Assembly (NCBI RefSeq): GCF_002563955.1
Contig: NZ_PDJE01000001.1
Location: 2,728,001 to 2,792,000 of the forward strand
Direction: 5' to 3'
Source: Paramicrobacterium agarici
Lineage (GTDB): Bacteria; Actinomycetota; Actinomycetes; Actinomycetales; Microbacteriaceae
DNA: 64,000 bases
In this document: positions 16,871-26,707 of the stretch, piece by piece
How the letters are laid out: every line of letters starts with the position of its first letter
Numbering within the stretch: the stretch's first letter is position 1
Made by a program: the position numbers and the translations under genes
The notes under the pieces: generated by a model
What the model saw: the letters and a program-made list of their open reading frames with translations, nothing else
Databases searched by the model: none
What the model was told of the DNA's origin: nothing

Positions 16871-16890
16871 GAGGCTCTATCGTACCGGTC

Positions 16891-17637
16891 TCAGTCTGTG
16901 AGGCGCGCTCGGTGGCACTCTGTGAGGTACGGCAGCTCAAGGGTTCCGTCTGCCGCCACGGCATCGCTCGCGATGGCCTGAACGCGATCGACGATCTCAG
17001 CCTGCTCTGGCGGCGATTTGAGCGAGACGTAGCTCAGTGAGCGAAGGTACGTGTCGAGTTCCGGCAGGGTGAGCTTACGCGTCCACGACGTCGTCCATGA
17101 CTCAACGTGGCCGAAGAGCTCGCCGATCTGAGGGGTCTCGTATTCGACGTTGAATCGCGGGAGCTTTCCGAGCACCTCCTCCATCTCTCGCACCCACGCG
17201 ATCCGGTCGTCGTGCATGTTCCACACGAGCGAGAGCAGACCGGCGGTCCGAAGAATGCGCGCGATCTCGGGGACTGCAGCGTCAGCATCCACCCAGTGCC
17301 ACGCCTGAGCCACCGTCACGACGTCCACGCTCGCGTCCTCGACGGGGATCGACTCGGCGGTGCCCTGGCGAGCATCGACCGTCGGCAGGCGTTCTGCCAG
17401 CTTCTGCAGCATTTCTACAGACGGTTCAACGGCGATCACGTCCAGACCACGCGCAACGAGCGACTCCGTGAACTTGCCCGTGCCTGCTCCGAGATCGAGC
17501 ACGCGTCGCGTCCGCTCCGGCACAAGCCAATCGATCGCGGCATCGGGATACGTGGGGCGCGCGGCCTGGTAACTCTCAGCGACGTGCCCGAAAGACAGGG
17601 CCCGTTGCTCAGAAAGATCGCTTCTCTCGACGCTCAT
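16891..17637 (-). CDS. Class I SAM-dependent methyltransferase
   Basis: 248 residues with a Methyltransf_11/25 core. Motif I is VLDLGAGTGKFTESL (about residues 51-65); VIAVEPSVEML is the acidic end of strand two; VDVVTVAQAWHWVD is motif IV. The N-terminal FGHVAESYQAARPTYPDAAI is typical of small-molecule methyltransferases found across Actinobacteria. The substrate is unknown. It is divergent from rmuC with about 118 bases between. Confidence 0.9.
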   Translation of the reverse strand: MSVERSDLSEQRALSFGHVAESYQAARPTYPDAAIDWLVPERTRRVLDLGAGTGKFTESLVARGLDVIAVEPSVEMLQKLAERLPTVDARQGTAESIPVEDASVDVVTVAQAWHWVDADAAVPEIARILRTAGLLSLVWNMHDDRIAWVREMEEVLGKLPRFNVEYETPQIGELFGHVESWTTSWTRKLTLPELDTYLRSLSYVSLKSPPEQAEIVDRVQAIASDAVAADGTLELPYLTECHRARLTD

Positions 17638-17755
17638 GAGACCAGCCCAGCACGGAGCGGTCGCGGCCGCAAGAGTCCATCACGGCGCGACTCGTGTTTC
17701 AGTGCGCGGCGTGCTGTGAGCACCGATTGTCAGTCGTGCTTGAGACGATGACGTC

Positions 17756-19036
17756 ATGGATGCAGCTCTTCCTCTCGTCATCGGACTGATCATCGGCGCT
17801 CTCGTGGGCGCCGCGTGCGCATGGGCAGTGTTTCTCATTCGTTCTAAGAGCAGAGCGGATGCTGCAAACCCGGCGCTCGTCGAAGCACGACACCAACACG
17901 AGCTGCAGTCTCTGCGCGCCGAAGAGTCCGCTGCTCGATCGGAGCTGCAGGCAGACCTCGCACGCATGGAGGCGACAGCCGAGCACCTGAACGCGCAAGT
18001 CGTGCAGCTCACGCGCGAACGGGAGCAGAGGGCCGAACGCGACAAATCAGAGAACGCTCTTCTGCAGGCGATCGCTCCCGTGCGACAGAGCCTGCAGGAC
18101 ATGCAGCGCACCGTCGCTCAGCTTGAAGAGCAGCGGCAGAAGCAGCACGGCGAACTGTCTCAGCAATTGCGCACGGCCGTCGAGTCCGACGAGCACTTGC
18201 GCAAGACCACAGATTCGCTCGCCGCCGCCCTCAGCAACAATTCCGTCCGCGGCGTATGGGGTGAGACCCAACTGCGCAGCGTCGTCGAGGCCGCGGGACT
18301 TATCGAGCGCGTCGACTTTGACGTTCAGACCTCGATTTCATCGGATGCCGGTGCCGGACGCCCCGACATGGTCGTACACCTCCCCGGCGGCAAGAGCATC
18401 GCCGTCGACTCAAAGGTGCCGATGGGCTCCTACCTCGAAGCCAGCGCAATCCCTCTCACGGCGACGGGTGAAGAAGGGGCGCGTCGCGAAAAGCTCCTGA
18501 CCGCACACGTGAAGGCCGTGCGCGACCACATTTCGGCGCTCGGGGGCAAGGCGTACTGGGACGGCCTCGACGCCAGCCCAGAGCTCGTCATCGCGTTCAT
18601 TCCCAGCGAGTCCCTGGTCTCGAGCGCGCTCGAGGCAGACCCTGCGCTCATGGAGTACGCATTTGGAAAGCGCGTTGCTCTCGCCTCCCCCGTCACCCTG
18701 TGGTCCGTGCTCAAGACCGTCGCATTCAGCTGGCAGCAAGAGCTCGTCACGGCAGAAGCGAAGCAACTGTTCGATCTCAGCCGTGAACTGTACTCCAGGC
18801 TCAGCACGATGGCCGGACACATCGACAAGCTTGGTCGCTCGGTACGCGCAACGGTGAGCGACTACAACCGCTTTGTCGGATCACTGGAGCGCACCGTTCT
18901 TCCGTCGGCACGCAAACTCAACAAGGTCGACGAGTCCAAGATCATTCCGCCGATCGACGAGGTCGAGGAGGCGCCTCGCGAACTCGCCGCCTACGAGCTC
19001 GTTGCCGAACTCGACACCGAATCCCGCTCTGCCTGA
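17756..19036 (+). CDS. rmuC: DNA recombination protein RmuC
   Basis: 426 residues. An N-terminal membrane helix (about 4-24, LVIGLIIGALVGAACAWAVFL) leads into a long coiled coil (about 45-150, rich in Glu, Gln and Arg). The nuclease-like RmuC core (about 155-380) contains VRGVWGETQLRSVVEAAGL, VDSKVPMGSYLEA and FIPSESLVSSAL. RmuC limits inversions at short inverted repeats; its core is a PD-(D/E)xK-related fold. The gene ends three bases before the convergent nitroreductase gene. Confidence 0.95.
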   Translation: MDAALPLVIGLIIGALVGAACAWAVFLIRSKSRADAANPALVEARHQHELQSLRAEESAARSELQADLARMEATAEHLNAQVVQLTREREQRAERDKSENALLQAIAPVRQSLQDMQRTVAQLEEQRQKQHGELSQQLRTAVESDEHLRKTTDSLAAALSNNSVRGVWGETQLRSVVEAAGLIERVDFDVQTSISSDAGAGRPDMVVHLPGGKSIAVDSKVPMGSYLEASAIPLTATGEEGARREKLLTAHVKAVRDHISALGGKAYWDGLDASPELVIAFIPSESLVSSALEADPALMEYAFGKRVALASPVTLWSVLKTVAFSWQQELVTAEAKQLFDLSRELYSRLSTMAGHIDKLGRSVRATVSDYNRFVGSLERTVLPSARKLNKVDESKIIPPIDEVEEAPRELAAYELVAELDTESRSA

Positions 19037-19039
19037 GCG

Positions 19040-19852
19040 CTACTCCGGAGAAAGCTGCGATGCATCGTCCCAGCCGGTCTGAGGCGTATCGCAGGTCTCT
19101 CTGAAGACGAATTGCGACGGCAGCTTTCGCTGCCTGCTTGTCCAGTCGATCGCCGGACGGCGCTGCTCCGGTGGCACGTATCCGAGTCGGTAGACAGCCA
19201 TGAGCTCGAGGTCGTCTGGCACCCGCAGGAGATTCTCGATCTGAGTCCATCGCCCCGGCACCTCCATGGGGAACGACACGAACTGAATGCCCATGCCCAG
19301 TTCGACCGTGGTCAGCCAGATGTTCTCCATGGCCGCGCCCATGCTGAACACCGAGTAGAACGACGACAGCTCCCCCGGCCGATGCTCGCTTCGGTCGAGC
19401 ATCACACCGAGCAGCAGTGGTGAGCCGGCGACGAGCTTGCGGTTCTCTTCGCCGAGCGTCTGCGGCACGCGCATGGTGTTCATGAGCTTCTGGCCCCGCT
19501 TGGTGAACACTTGGCTGGTGAACGGCCGAAGCGCCTTCGGCAGCTTGTCGAACAGCATCCCGTCGCGTCGACGTTCCATCTCGTCGTCGCTGAAGCGGAA
19601 GTACGGCTTGTATCGCTCGAAGAACGTGCCGTTCGACATCGCCTCTGTCATGCTCTCACCGCTGATCGCCGCGACGCTCTCGATGGTCTCTCGGTTCTCG
19701 ATCACGACGAACCGCCAGGGCTGACTGTTCAACTGAGAAGGCGCGCGTCCGGCCACCTCGATGAGCAGTCTCTGGTGCTCCTCGCTGACGCGATCGGGCA
19801 GAAATGCGCCGTTGGTTGTCTTGCGTCGTCGGACGACGTCGAGAAAGTCCAC
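19040..19852 (-). CDS. Nitroreductase family protein (FMN-dependent)
   Basis: 270-residue NAD(P)H:FMN reductase-like protein. [12 protein letters not shown] and [20 protein letters not shown] (about residues 35-54) form the FMN-binding N-terminus, and [20 protein letters not shown] is the helix with the conserved glycine before the flavin. The start is GTG 19852 with GAGGAG about seven bases upstream. It lies downstream of a small membrane protein gene (2 bases between). Likely reduces nitro or quinone compounds; substrate not known. Confidence 0.9.
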   Translation of the reverse strand: MDFLDVVRRRKTTNGAFLPDRVSEEHQRLLIEVAGRAPSQLNSQPWRFVVIENRETIESVAAISGESMTEAMSNGTFFERYKPYFRFSDDEMERRRDGMLFDKLPKALRPFTSQVFTKRGQKLMNTMRVPQTLGEENRKLVAGSPLLLGVMLDRSEHRPGELSSFYSVFSMGAAMENIWLTTVELGMGIQFVSFPMEVPGRWTQIENLLRVPDDLELMAVYRLGYVPPEQRRPAIDWTSRQRKLPSQFVFRETCDTPQTGWDDASQLSPE

Positions 19853-19854
19853 GC

Positions 19855-20196
19855 TCAGCTCCTCAGTGATTCGATGACAGCCGCCGCATAACTCGGTGCG
19901 GCGCTCAGGGCGATACGTGAATGATCGGCACTTCCCGCTCTCACACGTCGCGAGGCTAGCGCGATAAGAGCTGCACTGGCCGGCACAAGTGTGAGCGCGA
20001 TACTCGGTCGCTTCGCCATCGAAGCGCACGCCGCGGCTCCCGTCAGCGTAGACGTGACGATGAAGAACGCGTGGTGGACCCACCGAGAGTTCTCCGTGCG
20101 AAAGACGCCGCTCGCGGTGCCTGCGCCCAGAACGCACGTTGCCGCATACGACAGCGCCGCACCGCCCGCGAGCGGTGCGGCGAGCCGGTGAATCAC
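19855..20196 (-). CDS. Small hypothetical membrane protein
   Basis: 113 residues with about four hydrophobic stretches ([54 protein letters not shown], and a weaker C-terminal one). The GTG at 20196 overlaps the glpX stop codon (GTGA), suggesting coupling to glpX; a GTG at 20214 inside glpX is an alternative. The family is not recognised. It sits between glpX and the nitroreductase gene on the same strand. Confidence 0.6.
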   Translation of the reverse strand: MIHRLAAPLAGGAALSYAATCVLGAGTASGVFRTENSRWVHHAFFIVTSTLTGAAACASMAKRPSIALTLVPASAALIALASRRVRAGSADHSRIALSAAPSYAAAVIESLRS

Positions 20197-21191
20197 TTCT
20201 CGTCGTCTAGCCACTTCTCCGCAAGATGGTCGGCCGATATGCGGCGGATCGTGCCCGACTTCGAGCGGAGCACGACGCTCGACGTGCGAATGATCGGACC
20301 CATGCGACGCACGCCATCGACGAGGCCGCCGTCTGTGACGCCAGTCGCGACGAAGAAGGTGTTGTCGCTGTTCACGAGCTCGTCGGCCTCGTACACGTAG
20401 TCCATCTTGAGCCCGGCGTCGATGCCCTTCTGCCGCTCGTCATCGTCTTTCGGCGCCATGCGGCCCTGAATGAAACCGCCGAGCCCCTTGAGGGCGCACG
20501 CCGTGACAATGCCCTCGGGGCTCCCGCCGATACCGACGCACATGTCGATGCGCGTCCCATAGCGTGCGGCGTTGATTCCGCCGGCGACATCTCCGTCGAG
20601 CATGAGCCTGGTGCCGGCGCCAGCGGCGCGAATGTCGTCGATGAGCTTCTCGTGGCGGGGCCGGTCGAGAACGGCGACCGTGAGGTCCTCGACCTTTTTG
20701 CCTTTGGCCTTCGCGAGGGCACGCAGGTTCTCGCCGATCGGCTTGCGAATATCGACGACGCCGATGCCCTCGGCTCCCGTGACAAGCTTGTCCATGTAGA
20801 ACACGCTCGAGGCATCGAGCATCGTGCCGCGGTCAGAGACGGCGATGACCGAGAGCGCGTTCTGGCGGCCCGCGGCTGTCAGGCTCGTTCCGTCGATCGG
20901 ATCAACCGCCATATCGCAGTGCGGTCCCGACCCGTTTCCGACGGCCTCGCCGTTGTAGAGCATCGGGGCCTCGTCTTTCTCGCCTTCGCCGATAACCACG
21001 CGACCATCGAAGTTGACGGTGCCGAGAAACGCCCGCATGGCGTCAACGGCTGCCTTGTCTGCGGCGTTCTTGTCGCCGCGCCCGATGAACGGAACGGCGC
21101 GGATCGCCGCGGCTTCGGTGGCGCGCACGAGCTCGAGTGCGAGGTTGCGGTCGGGGTGACGGTAGTGCGATGCGGAGTCTGTCGTGCTCAC
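20193..21191 (-). CDS. glpX: Fructose-1,6-bisphosphatase class II (GlpX), copy 1
   Basis: 332-residue gluconeogenic enzyme that hydrolyses fructose 1,6-bisphosphate. The metal-binding residues expected of GlpX are present: [32 protein letters not shown], and [15 protein letters not shown], with [20 protein letters not shown] near residue 215. Length and motifs are standard, which makes this the likely housekeeping copy. Start GTG 21191 follows AAGGAC. A second GlpX gene and fba lie next to it, so the region is a gluconeogenesis cluster. Confidence 0.96.
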   Translation of the reverse strand: MSTTDSASHYRHPDRNLALELVRATEAAAIRAVPFIGRGDKNAADKAAVDAMRAFLGTVNFDGRVVIGEGEKDEAPMLYNGEAVGNGSGPHCDMAVDPIDGTSLTAAGRQNALSVIAVSDRGTMLDASSVFYMDKLVTGAEGIGVVDIRKPIGENLRALAKAKGKKVEDLTVAVLDRPRHEKLIDDIRAAGAGTRLMLDGDVAGGINAARYGTRIDMCVGIGGSPEGIVTACALKGLGGFIQGRMAPKDDDERQKGIDAGLKMDYVYEADELVNSDNTFFVATGVTDGGLVDGVRRMGPIIRTSSVVLRSKSGTIRRISADHLAEKWLDDEK

Positions 21192-21310
21192 GATGTCCTT
21201 GTCAGGTCGGCGGTGGAACGAAGTGGCCGGACGTTCACGCCGTCTTCAGCCTAGTCCCGCCATCACTGCTCGAACAGCTATTGCCAGACTCTGCACGGGT
21301 GTGCATGGGG

Positions 21311-22252
21311 TCAGACCCGTGGATGCTGCGCGACGATGGTTCGCGCGTCACCGTTCCCGTCGATAACGAGGCTCTCCGTCACGAAGCCGTCGTCGACCCG
21401 GCGGGGCGCCGCGAGTCCCGCAGCATCCGTCACCGCCGTGAGCACGAAGATTCCCGGTGCCGCCGCGAGGTCGTGCAGACGCAGCAGCTCGCCGTGCGTC
21501 TGCCCTGCAGCATCCGCTCGTTCGCGCTCCCCCGCCGTCTGCGGAGCCAGCCGCGCCTGCATGTGCCCGCCAAGTGCCGCAACCGCGACCGACGTCAGAA
21601 CGCCCTCGGGGGCTCCGCCGATTCCGATGAGCAGATCGACGCCGTCTCCGCGAGCAGCGCGCAGCGACTCGATCACGTCACCGTCGGCGAACGGAACCAC
21701 GCTCGCGCCGGCGTCGCGCGCTTCGTCGATGTAGCCCTGATTGCGCGGGCGCGACTGCACGGCCACGCGCAGCGAGCTCAAGGGGCGCTCCAGTGCCGAG
21801 GCGAGAATCTGGAGGTTCTCGGTGAGCGAGCGTTCGAGAGACAGCGTCGCCCCTGCGCCTACGCAGATGAGTTTCTCCATGTAGAACACGTGGCCCGGAT
21901 CGAGAAGCGCTCCGCGCGGCGCCGCAGCAAGCACGGCGACAGAGCCGGGGCGAGCCTCGGCGGCCAGGCGTGTTCCATCAACAGGGTCAACGGCCACGTC
22001 GACCTCGGGGCCGCCCGCTCCGAGGCGCTCACCCGCGTACAGCATGGGCGCCTCGTCTTTCTCACCCTCGCCGACCACAATGCTCGCGTCGACGGGCACA
22101 GTCTCGAACGCATCACGCATGGCGACCACCGCGGCGTGATCGACACCGACTTTGTCACCCGAACCGACAAAGCGGGATGCTGCGACGGCGGCGCGCCCGG
22201 TAACGCGCGCGAGGTGGTCGTGAAGGGCACGGTCGCTCGATTCGAAGATCAT
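21311..22252 (-). CDS. Fructose-1,6-bisphosphatase class II-like (GlpX paralogue, copy 2)
   Basis: 313-residue paralogue of the neighbouring GlpX, more divergent. It keeps [46 protein letters not shown] and LIGIGGAPEGVLTSVAV, so the acidic metal ligands seem intact. It differs by alanine-rich drift and a shorter C-terminus. ATG 22252 is used, with AGAGGA upstream; a GTG at 22270 is possible. It is divergent from fba across about 99 bases and precedes copy 1 on the same strand by 119 bases. It may have a different sugar bisphosphate substrate or condition of use. Confidence 0.9.
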   Translation of the reverse strand: MIFESSDRALHDHLARVTGRAAVAASRFVGSGDKVGVDHAAVVAMRDAFETVPVDASIVVGEGEKDEAPMLYAGERLGAGGPEVDVAVDPVDGTRLAAEARPGSVAVLAAAPRGALLDPGHVFYMEKLICVGAGATLSLERSLTENLQILASALERPLSSLRVAVQSRPRNQGYIDEARDAGASVVPFADGDVIESLRAARGDGVDLLIGIGGAPEGVLTSVAVAALGGHMQARLAPQTAGERERADAAGQTHGELLRLHDLAAAPGIFVLTAVTDAAGLAAPRRVDDGFVTESLVIDGNGDARTIVAQHPRV

Positions 22253-22351
22253 GCGCCCATCCTCTCGCACACGGCGACACGTTGTGCGCGCGCAGCATCC
22301 GGGTCAGTAAGCTGTGGGGGCAAGCAAAGTCACGCCCCGCTAGGAGAAGTC

Positions 22352-23383
22352 ATGCCCATTGCAACCCCGGAGCAGTACGCTCAGATGCTCGACAACGCCA
22401 AGTCGAAGGGCTTCGCGTTTCCGGCGTTCAACGTCTCGAGCTCGCAGACCATTCACGCTGTGCTGCAAGGCCTCACCGAAGCCGGCTCCGACGGCATCAT
22501 CCAGGTGACGACGGGCGGTGCAGATTACTTCGCCGGGCACACCGTCAAGAACAGGGCGTCCGGCGCTCTCGCCTTCGCCCGCTTCGCGACCGAGGTTGCG
22601 AAGAACTACCCGATCACTGTCGCGCTGCACACCGACCACTGCCCCAAGAACGCCCTCGACGACTTCGTCATGCCCCTCATCGCAGCGAGCGAAGAAGAGG
22701 TGAAGGCCGGGCGCAACCCGATCTTCCAGTCGCACATGTGGGACGGCTCGGCCGTCCCCCTCGACGAGAACATTCAGATCGCCGAAGACATGCTCAAACG
22801 CACGAAGGCCATCAACGCGATTCTCGAGGTCGAGATCGGCGTCGTCGGCGGCGAAGAAGACGGCGTCAAGCACGAGGGCACCAATGACGCGCTCTACACG
22901 ACTGTCAATGACGTCACGAAGGCCGTCGAAGCGCTGGGACTCGGCGAGAACGGCCGCTACATCGCCGCCCTCACGTTCGGCAACGTGCACGGCGTGTACA
23001 AGCCCGGCAATGTCAAGCTGCGCCCGGAGCTGCTCGGTGAGATCCAGGCCGGCATCGCCGAGAAGTTCGGCACAGGTGCTAAGCCGCTCGACCTCGTCTT
23101 CCACGGCGGTTCGGGTTCGACCGACGCGGAGATCGCCGAGGCCGTGCGCAACGGTGTCATCAAGATGAACGTCGACACCGACACGCAGTACGCCTTCACG
23201 CGCTCGATCGCTGGCTACATGTTCGAGAACTACGAGGGTGTCCTCAAGGTCGACGGCGAGGTCGGAAACAAGAAGAAGTACGACCCGCGCGCCTGGGGCA
23301 AGGTCGCCGAAACGGGCATGGCCGCGCGCGTCGCGGAATCGACCCGTCACCTCGGATCAAACGGCAACTCGCTCACCATCTAG
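22352..23383 (+). CDS. fba: Class II fructose-bisphosphate aldolase
   Basis: 343-residue zinc-dependent aldolase that joins or splits fructose 1,6-bisphosphate. Zinc ligands and active-site strands are visible: VALHTDHCPKNALDDF (His and Asp), EVEIGVVGGEEDGV, FGNVHGVYKPGNVKL and LVFHGGSGSTDAEI, then KMNVDTDTQYAF at the phosphate site. The start ATG follows TAGGAGAAGTC. Divergent from the GlpX paralogue, and ends in a strong terminator at 23403-23443. Confidence 0.97.
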   Translation: MPIATPEQYAQMLDNAKSKGFAFPAFNVSSSQTIHAVLQGLTEAGSDGIIQVTTGGADYFAGHTVKNRASGALAFARFATEVAKNYPITVALHTDHCPKNALDDFVMPLIAASEEEVKAGRNPIFQSHMWDGSAVPLDENIQIAEDMLKRTKAINAILEVEIGVVGGEEDGVKHEGTNDALYTTVNDVTKAVEALGLGENGRYIAALTFGNVHGVYKPGNVKLRPELLGEIQAGIAEKFGTGAKPLDLVFHGGSGSTDAEIAEAVRNGVIKMNVDTDTQYAFTRSIAGYMFENYEGVLKVDGEVGNKKKYDPRAWGKVAETGMAARVAESTRHLGSNGNSLTI

Positions 23384-23402
23384 AGCGCAGAGCAAAAAAG
23401 CG

Positions 23403-23443
23403 GCGGATGCTGTCGGGCGGTGCCCGGCAGCATCTGCCCTTTT
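23403..23443 (+). terminator. Rho-independent terminator of fba
   Basis: Stem GATGCTG-T-CGGGC (23406-23418) with GCCCG-G-CAGCATC (23422-23434), three-base loop and one G-U pair, followed by CCCTTTT. The left arm contains the window's iterated octamer GGATGCTG (23405-23412). Confidence 0.8.
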
Positions 23444-23462
23444 CGGGTCCGTGCGCCGGACC

Positions 23463-24119
23463 TTACGACAGGTCCGCCACGTACTGCATGAATGCCGGGT
23501 CATTCACCATCGCGACGGTGAGCAGAATCAGATACATCACGTTCGCGATGACGCCGACGACGAACGGAACCCACCACGTGGTCTTGCGGGCAGCGAGGCG
23601 CCGCAACGAGAGCAGAAGCGCAGCGATCCAGAGCCCGGCATAGACAACGAAGATGATCCAGCCGATCGTCGTGGCGAGCCCGGTGTTCGAGTACTCCCCC
23701 ATGCCGAACTGCGCGTAGGCCTGCGTGAGCATCTGCGGCAGCTGAAACAGTGATGGCGCTGTGGTGAGCACGCTGAAGAGGCCGACGCCGAGCAGAATGT
23801 ACGTCGAGAATCGGTCTGTGCGCCGCCGAACCTCCGCGACCGGGTCGTCGTTCGCCGAAGGCGCGTTCGAGGCTCGATGCACACGGTTGGGCTGGTGGTG
23901 CGGATGCTGCTCAGATTGCCCGGTGTCCCGCGAGGAACTTGGCTCCTGGTCGCGCTTCTCGATCGGAACAGACTCGTTGTCGTCGCTCGCGGGCACCCGA
24001 ATGGCCGCACGCTGCTGCTCCGGAGTCGCGTACTCGCCGAACTGCGGCCGCGCCGGCTTCTTGTCTGCATACGCCCCGTACTTCGGCTGCGGGCGTTCGT
24101 CGCGTTCGTTATCGCTCAT
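23463..24119 (-). CDS. DUF6264 family membrane protein
   Basis: 218 residues. A charged, disordered N-terminus (1-105) begins MSDNERDERPQPKYGAYADK and contains a QQRAAIRVP segment; four membrane helices follow (about 112-132, 155-180, 188-208 and a shorter one), with LRRLAARKTTWWVPFVVGVI between. This arrangement and the PKYGAYA opening match the DUF6264 family of Microbacteriaceae. Function is unknown. It lies 6 bases after ispH on the same strand, probably in one operon. Confidence 0.8.
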   Translation of the reverse strand: MSDNERDERPQPKYGAYADKKPARPQFGEYATPEQQRAAIRVPASDDNESVPIEKRDQEPSSSRDTGQSEQHPHHQPNRVHRASNAPSANDDPVAEVRRRTDRFSTYILLGVGLFSVLTTAPSLFQLPQMLTQAYAQFGMGEYSNTGLATTIGWIIFVVYAGLWIAALLLSLRRLAARKTTWWVPFVVGVIANVMYLILLTVAMVNDPAFMQYVADLS

Positions 24120-24125
24120 CGCACG

Positions 24126-25187
24126 TCACCTCCGCGCTCTGCCACCGAGCGCTCGGTCGTCGCGGTCACCGTTTGCCTGCGTACGCAGCTCCTTCGGCAG
24201 CGAAAAGACGAGGTCTTCTTCGGCGGTCGTCACCGGCTCGACATCAGCGTAACCGGCTTCGGCGAGCGCAGCGAGCACCTCGTTCACGAGCACATCGGGA
24301 ACCGACGCTCCGCTCGTCACCCCAACGGTACGCACGCCGTCGAACCACTCCTGCTTGAGCTCGTACGCATAGTCGATGCGGTGTGCTGCACGCGCTCCGT
24401 TCTCGAGCGCGACCTCGACGAGGCGCACCGAATTCGACGAGTTGGCCGATCCGACGACGATGACCAGGTCAGCATCCACCGCCACTTTCTTGACGGCCAC
24501 CTGACGGTTCTGTGTCGCGTAGCAGATGTCATCGCTCGGCGGATCTTGCAGGTTGGGAAACCGGGCGCGCAGGCGGTCGACTGTCTGCATGGTCTCATCG
24601 ACGGACAGCGTCGTCTGGGACAGCCACACCACCTTGTCGGGGTCGCGGACCTCGACGGTGTCGGCCTCAGCAGGACTGCCGATGAGCGTCACGTGATCGG
24701 GCGCCTCGCCCGCCGTGCCCTCGACTTCTTCATGGCCATCGTGGCCGATCAAGAGAATCTCGTAGTCGTTCTTGGCAAAGCGCACAGCTTCTTTGTGCAC
24801 CTTGGTGACGAGGGGGCACGTCGCGTCGATGGCCTGCAGACCACGAGCGGATGCCGCATCGACGACGGCCGGCGACACTCCATGAGCGCTGAAGACGATG
24901 TGAGCGCCCTCGGGAACCTCATCGACCTCGTCGACGAAGATCGCCCCCTTGACCTCGAGCTCCGTCACGACGTGGATGTTGTGCACGATCTGCTTGCGCA
25001 CGTACACCGGTGCCCCGTACCGCTCGAGCGCCTTCTCGACGGCGATCACGGCGCGGTCGACTCCGGCGCAGTACCCTCGTGGGGCGGCGAGCAGCACGCG
25101 CTTGCTCCCGCCCGCCGGGATATCCTTGAGCTTCGACGAAGCACCGGGAATTCTCGGCATCGGAAGGTTGATGGTCACGTCGCTCAC
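24126..25187 (-). CDS. ispH: 4-hydroxy-3-methylbut-2-enyl diphosphate reductase
   Basis: Last enzyme of the MEP pathway; an iron-sulfur protein that makes IPP and DMAPP, 353 residues. Three cysteines that hold the cluster appear in [26 protein letters not shown] and [11 protein letters not shown]; the active-site VHNIHVV and SAHGVSP histidines are present, and [15 protein letters not shown] binds diphosphate. The start is GTG 25187 with TAGAAT seven bases upstream and only a weak GAGGG, so translation is likely leaderless. Divergent from xseA. Confidence 0.97.
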   Translation of the reverse strand: MSDVTINLPMPRIPGASSKLKDIPAGGSKRVLLAAPRGYCAGVDRAVIAVEKALERYGAPVYVRKQIVHNIHVVTELEVKGAIFVDEVDEVPEGAHIVFSAHGVSPAVVDAASARGLQAIDATCPLVTKVHKEAVRFAKNDYEILLIGHDGHEEVEGTAGEAPDHVTLIGSPAEADTVEVRDPDKVVWLSQTTLSVDETMQTVDRLRARFPNLQDPPSDDICYATQNRQVAVKKVAVDADLVIVVGSANSSNSVRLVEVALENGARAAHRIDYAYELKQEWFDGVRTVGVTSGASVPDVLVNEVLAALAEAGYADVEPVTTAEEDLVFSLPKELRTQANGDRDDRALGGRARR

Positions 25188-25194
25188 GCCCTCG

Positions 25195-25200
25195 ATTCTA
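25195..25200 (-). promoter_or_regulatory. Leaderless-type -10 element of ispH
   Basis: On the minus strand TAGAAT (25200-25195) is followed by seven bases and then GTG 25187, placing the transcript start at the start codon. Confidence 0.6.
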
Positions 25201-25230
25201 GGTGCGAGCGACTGAGGAAGGCTTGGGAAC

Positions 25231-26448
25231 ATGGCGAACGCACCCGCGACGATGGAGAACCCCTGGCCCGTCGCGGAGCTCGGCCACAAACTGCACGACT
25301 ACATCGAGCGGCTCGGCACCGTGTGGATCGAAGGCGAGATCACGCAGTGGGGCGTGTCGGGGCGAAACGTGTACGGCAAGCTGAAAGACGTGTCGGCCGA
25401 CGCGACCGTGAGCTTCACCATCTGGCAGTCGGTGCGGCAGAAGATTCCCGCCGACCTCAAACAGGGTGACCGCGTCGTCGCGCTCGTCAAGGTGAACTAC
25501 TGGGTCAAGGGCGGCACACTCACGGTGCAGGTTCTCCAAATGAAGCACGTGGGGCTCGGCGATCTGCTCGAGCGCCTCGAGCGCTTGCGTGCCCAGCTTG
25601 CGTCTGAGGGTCTCTTCGACCCGGCGCGCAAGAAGAAGCTTCCGTTCCTTCCGGACTGCATCGGCCTCATTACGGGCAAGGATTCGGATGCTGAGAAGGA
25701 CGTCTTGCGCAATGCCCAGTTGCGGTGGCCCGCCGTGGAGTTTCGCGTCAGGCATGCCGCCGTGCAGGGCGAACGCACGGTCACCGATGTTGTCGCGGCG
25801 ATTTCCGCGCTCGACGCCGATCCCGATGTCGATGTCATCATCGTCGCGCGCGGCGGCGGCGATTTTCAGAACCTGCTCGGCTTCTCCGACGAGGCGGTCG
25901 TGCGTGCCGCTGCCGCGTGCTCGACTCCCCTCGTGAGCGCAATCGGCCACGAAGCGGATCGGCCGCTCCTCGACGAAGTTGCCGACCTGCGCGCGTCAAC
26001 ACCGACGGATGCTGCAAAGCGCGTCGTGCCGGACGTCGCCGAGCAGCAGCTCATCATTCAACAGGCGAGAGCTCGAATCTCAGGCCGCATGACGACGCTC
26101 ATCACGCACGAAATCGGCCGCCTTGAGCAGCTTCGCTCTCGACCCGTCTTCGCGTCGCACACCTGGATCGTCGACACCCGAGCCGAAGAGCTCACCCGAT
26201 ACGTCGCGCGAGGAGCCGAGCTGATCGACCGCGTCATTGAACGCGAGCAGAACCGCACGAACGAGCTCGCTGCCTCGGTGCGCGCCCTCTCACCGCAGCG
26301 CACGCTCGACCGCGGCTACGCCATCGCGCAGACCCACGACGGGTCGGTCGTGCGTTCGACTCAGGACGCCCCCGACGAGACGCCTCTCATCCTCACGGTC
26401 GCCGATGGAGCAGTCGCCGCCGTGTCGCGCGGTCCCGCTGAGCGATAA
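25231..26448 (+). CDS. xseA: Exodeoxyribonuclease VII large subunit
   Basis: 405-residue large subunit of ExoVII, a single-strand DNA exonuclease used in repair. The N-terminal OB fold (about 10-105) includes [20 protein letters not shown]; the catalytic core holds [35 protein letters not shown] and [20 protein letters not shown] with TPTDAAK, then a coiled-coil part and [14 protein letters not shown] at the C-terminus. xseB follows 31 bases later. Confidence 0.97.
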   Translation: MANAPATMENPWPVAELGHKLHDYIERLGTVWIEGEITQWGVSGRNVYGKLKDVSADATVSFTIWQSVRQKIPADLKQGDRVVALVKVNYWVKGGTLTVQVLQMKHVGLGDLLERLERLRAQLASEGLFDPARKKKLPFLPDCIGLITGKDSDAEKDVLRNAQLRWPAVEFRVRHAAVQGERTVTDVVAAISALDADPDVDVIIVARGGGDFQNLLGFSDEAVVRAAAACSTPLVSAIGHEADRPLLDEVADLRASTPTDAAKRVVPDVAEQQLIIQQARARISGRMTTLITHEIGRLEQLRSRPVFASHTWIVDTRAEELTRYVARGAELIDRVIEREQNRTNELAASVRALSPQRTLDRGYAIAQTHDGSVVRSTQDAPDETPLILTVADGAVAAVSRGPAER

Positions 26449-26467
26449 ACCGCTGCACGCGCGCCGC

Positions 26468-26473
26468 TAGGAT
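26468..26473 (+). promoter_or_regulatory. Possible internal leaderless promoter before xseB
   Basis: TAGGAT is followed by six bases and ATG 26480. The same bases could act as a ribosome site (AGGAtGGA), so the two readings compete. Confidence 0.4.
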
Positions 26474-26479
26474 GGAAGC

Positions 26480-26707
26480 ATGTCTTCTTCCCCCGACGTG
26501 TCGTCACTGAGCTATGAGGAAGCCCGCGACGAGCTTGTGCGCGTGGTCACAGAGCTTGAGCAGGGCGCGTCGACACTCGAGCAGTCGCTGGCCCTGTGGG
26601 AGCGCGGCGAAGCCCTTGCCGGGCGATGCGAAGAGTGGCTGCTGGGCGCGAAGAAGCGTCTCGAAGCAGCGCGTGTCGCCCAAGCTGAGGCGACGGACGG
26701 CGAATGA
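26480..26707 (+). CDS. xseB: Exodeoxyribonuclease VII small subunit
   Basis: 75 residues, the usual size of XseB. The conserved pattern [20 protein letters not shown] and [17 protein letters not shown] is present; it forms two helices that bind XseA. The four-base overlap (ATGA) with the following DUF4245 gene indicates coupled translation. Confidence 0.95.
   Translation: MSSSPDVSSLSYEEARDELVRVVTELEQGASTLEQSLALWERGEALAGRCEEWLLGAKKRLEAARVAQAEATDGE

Noticed and set aside
21137-22351. Upstream extension of the fba frame giving 748 residues
   Set aside because: The first 400 codons are antisense to the GlpX paralogue; ATG 22352 has a strong ribosome site and matches the normal aldolase length.
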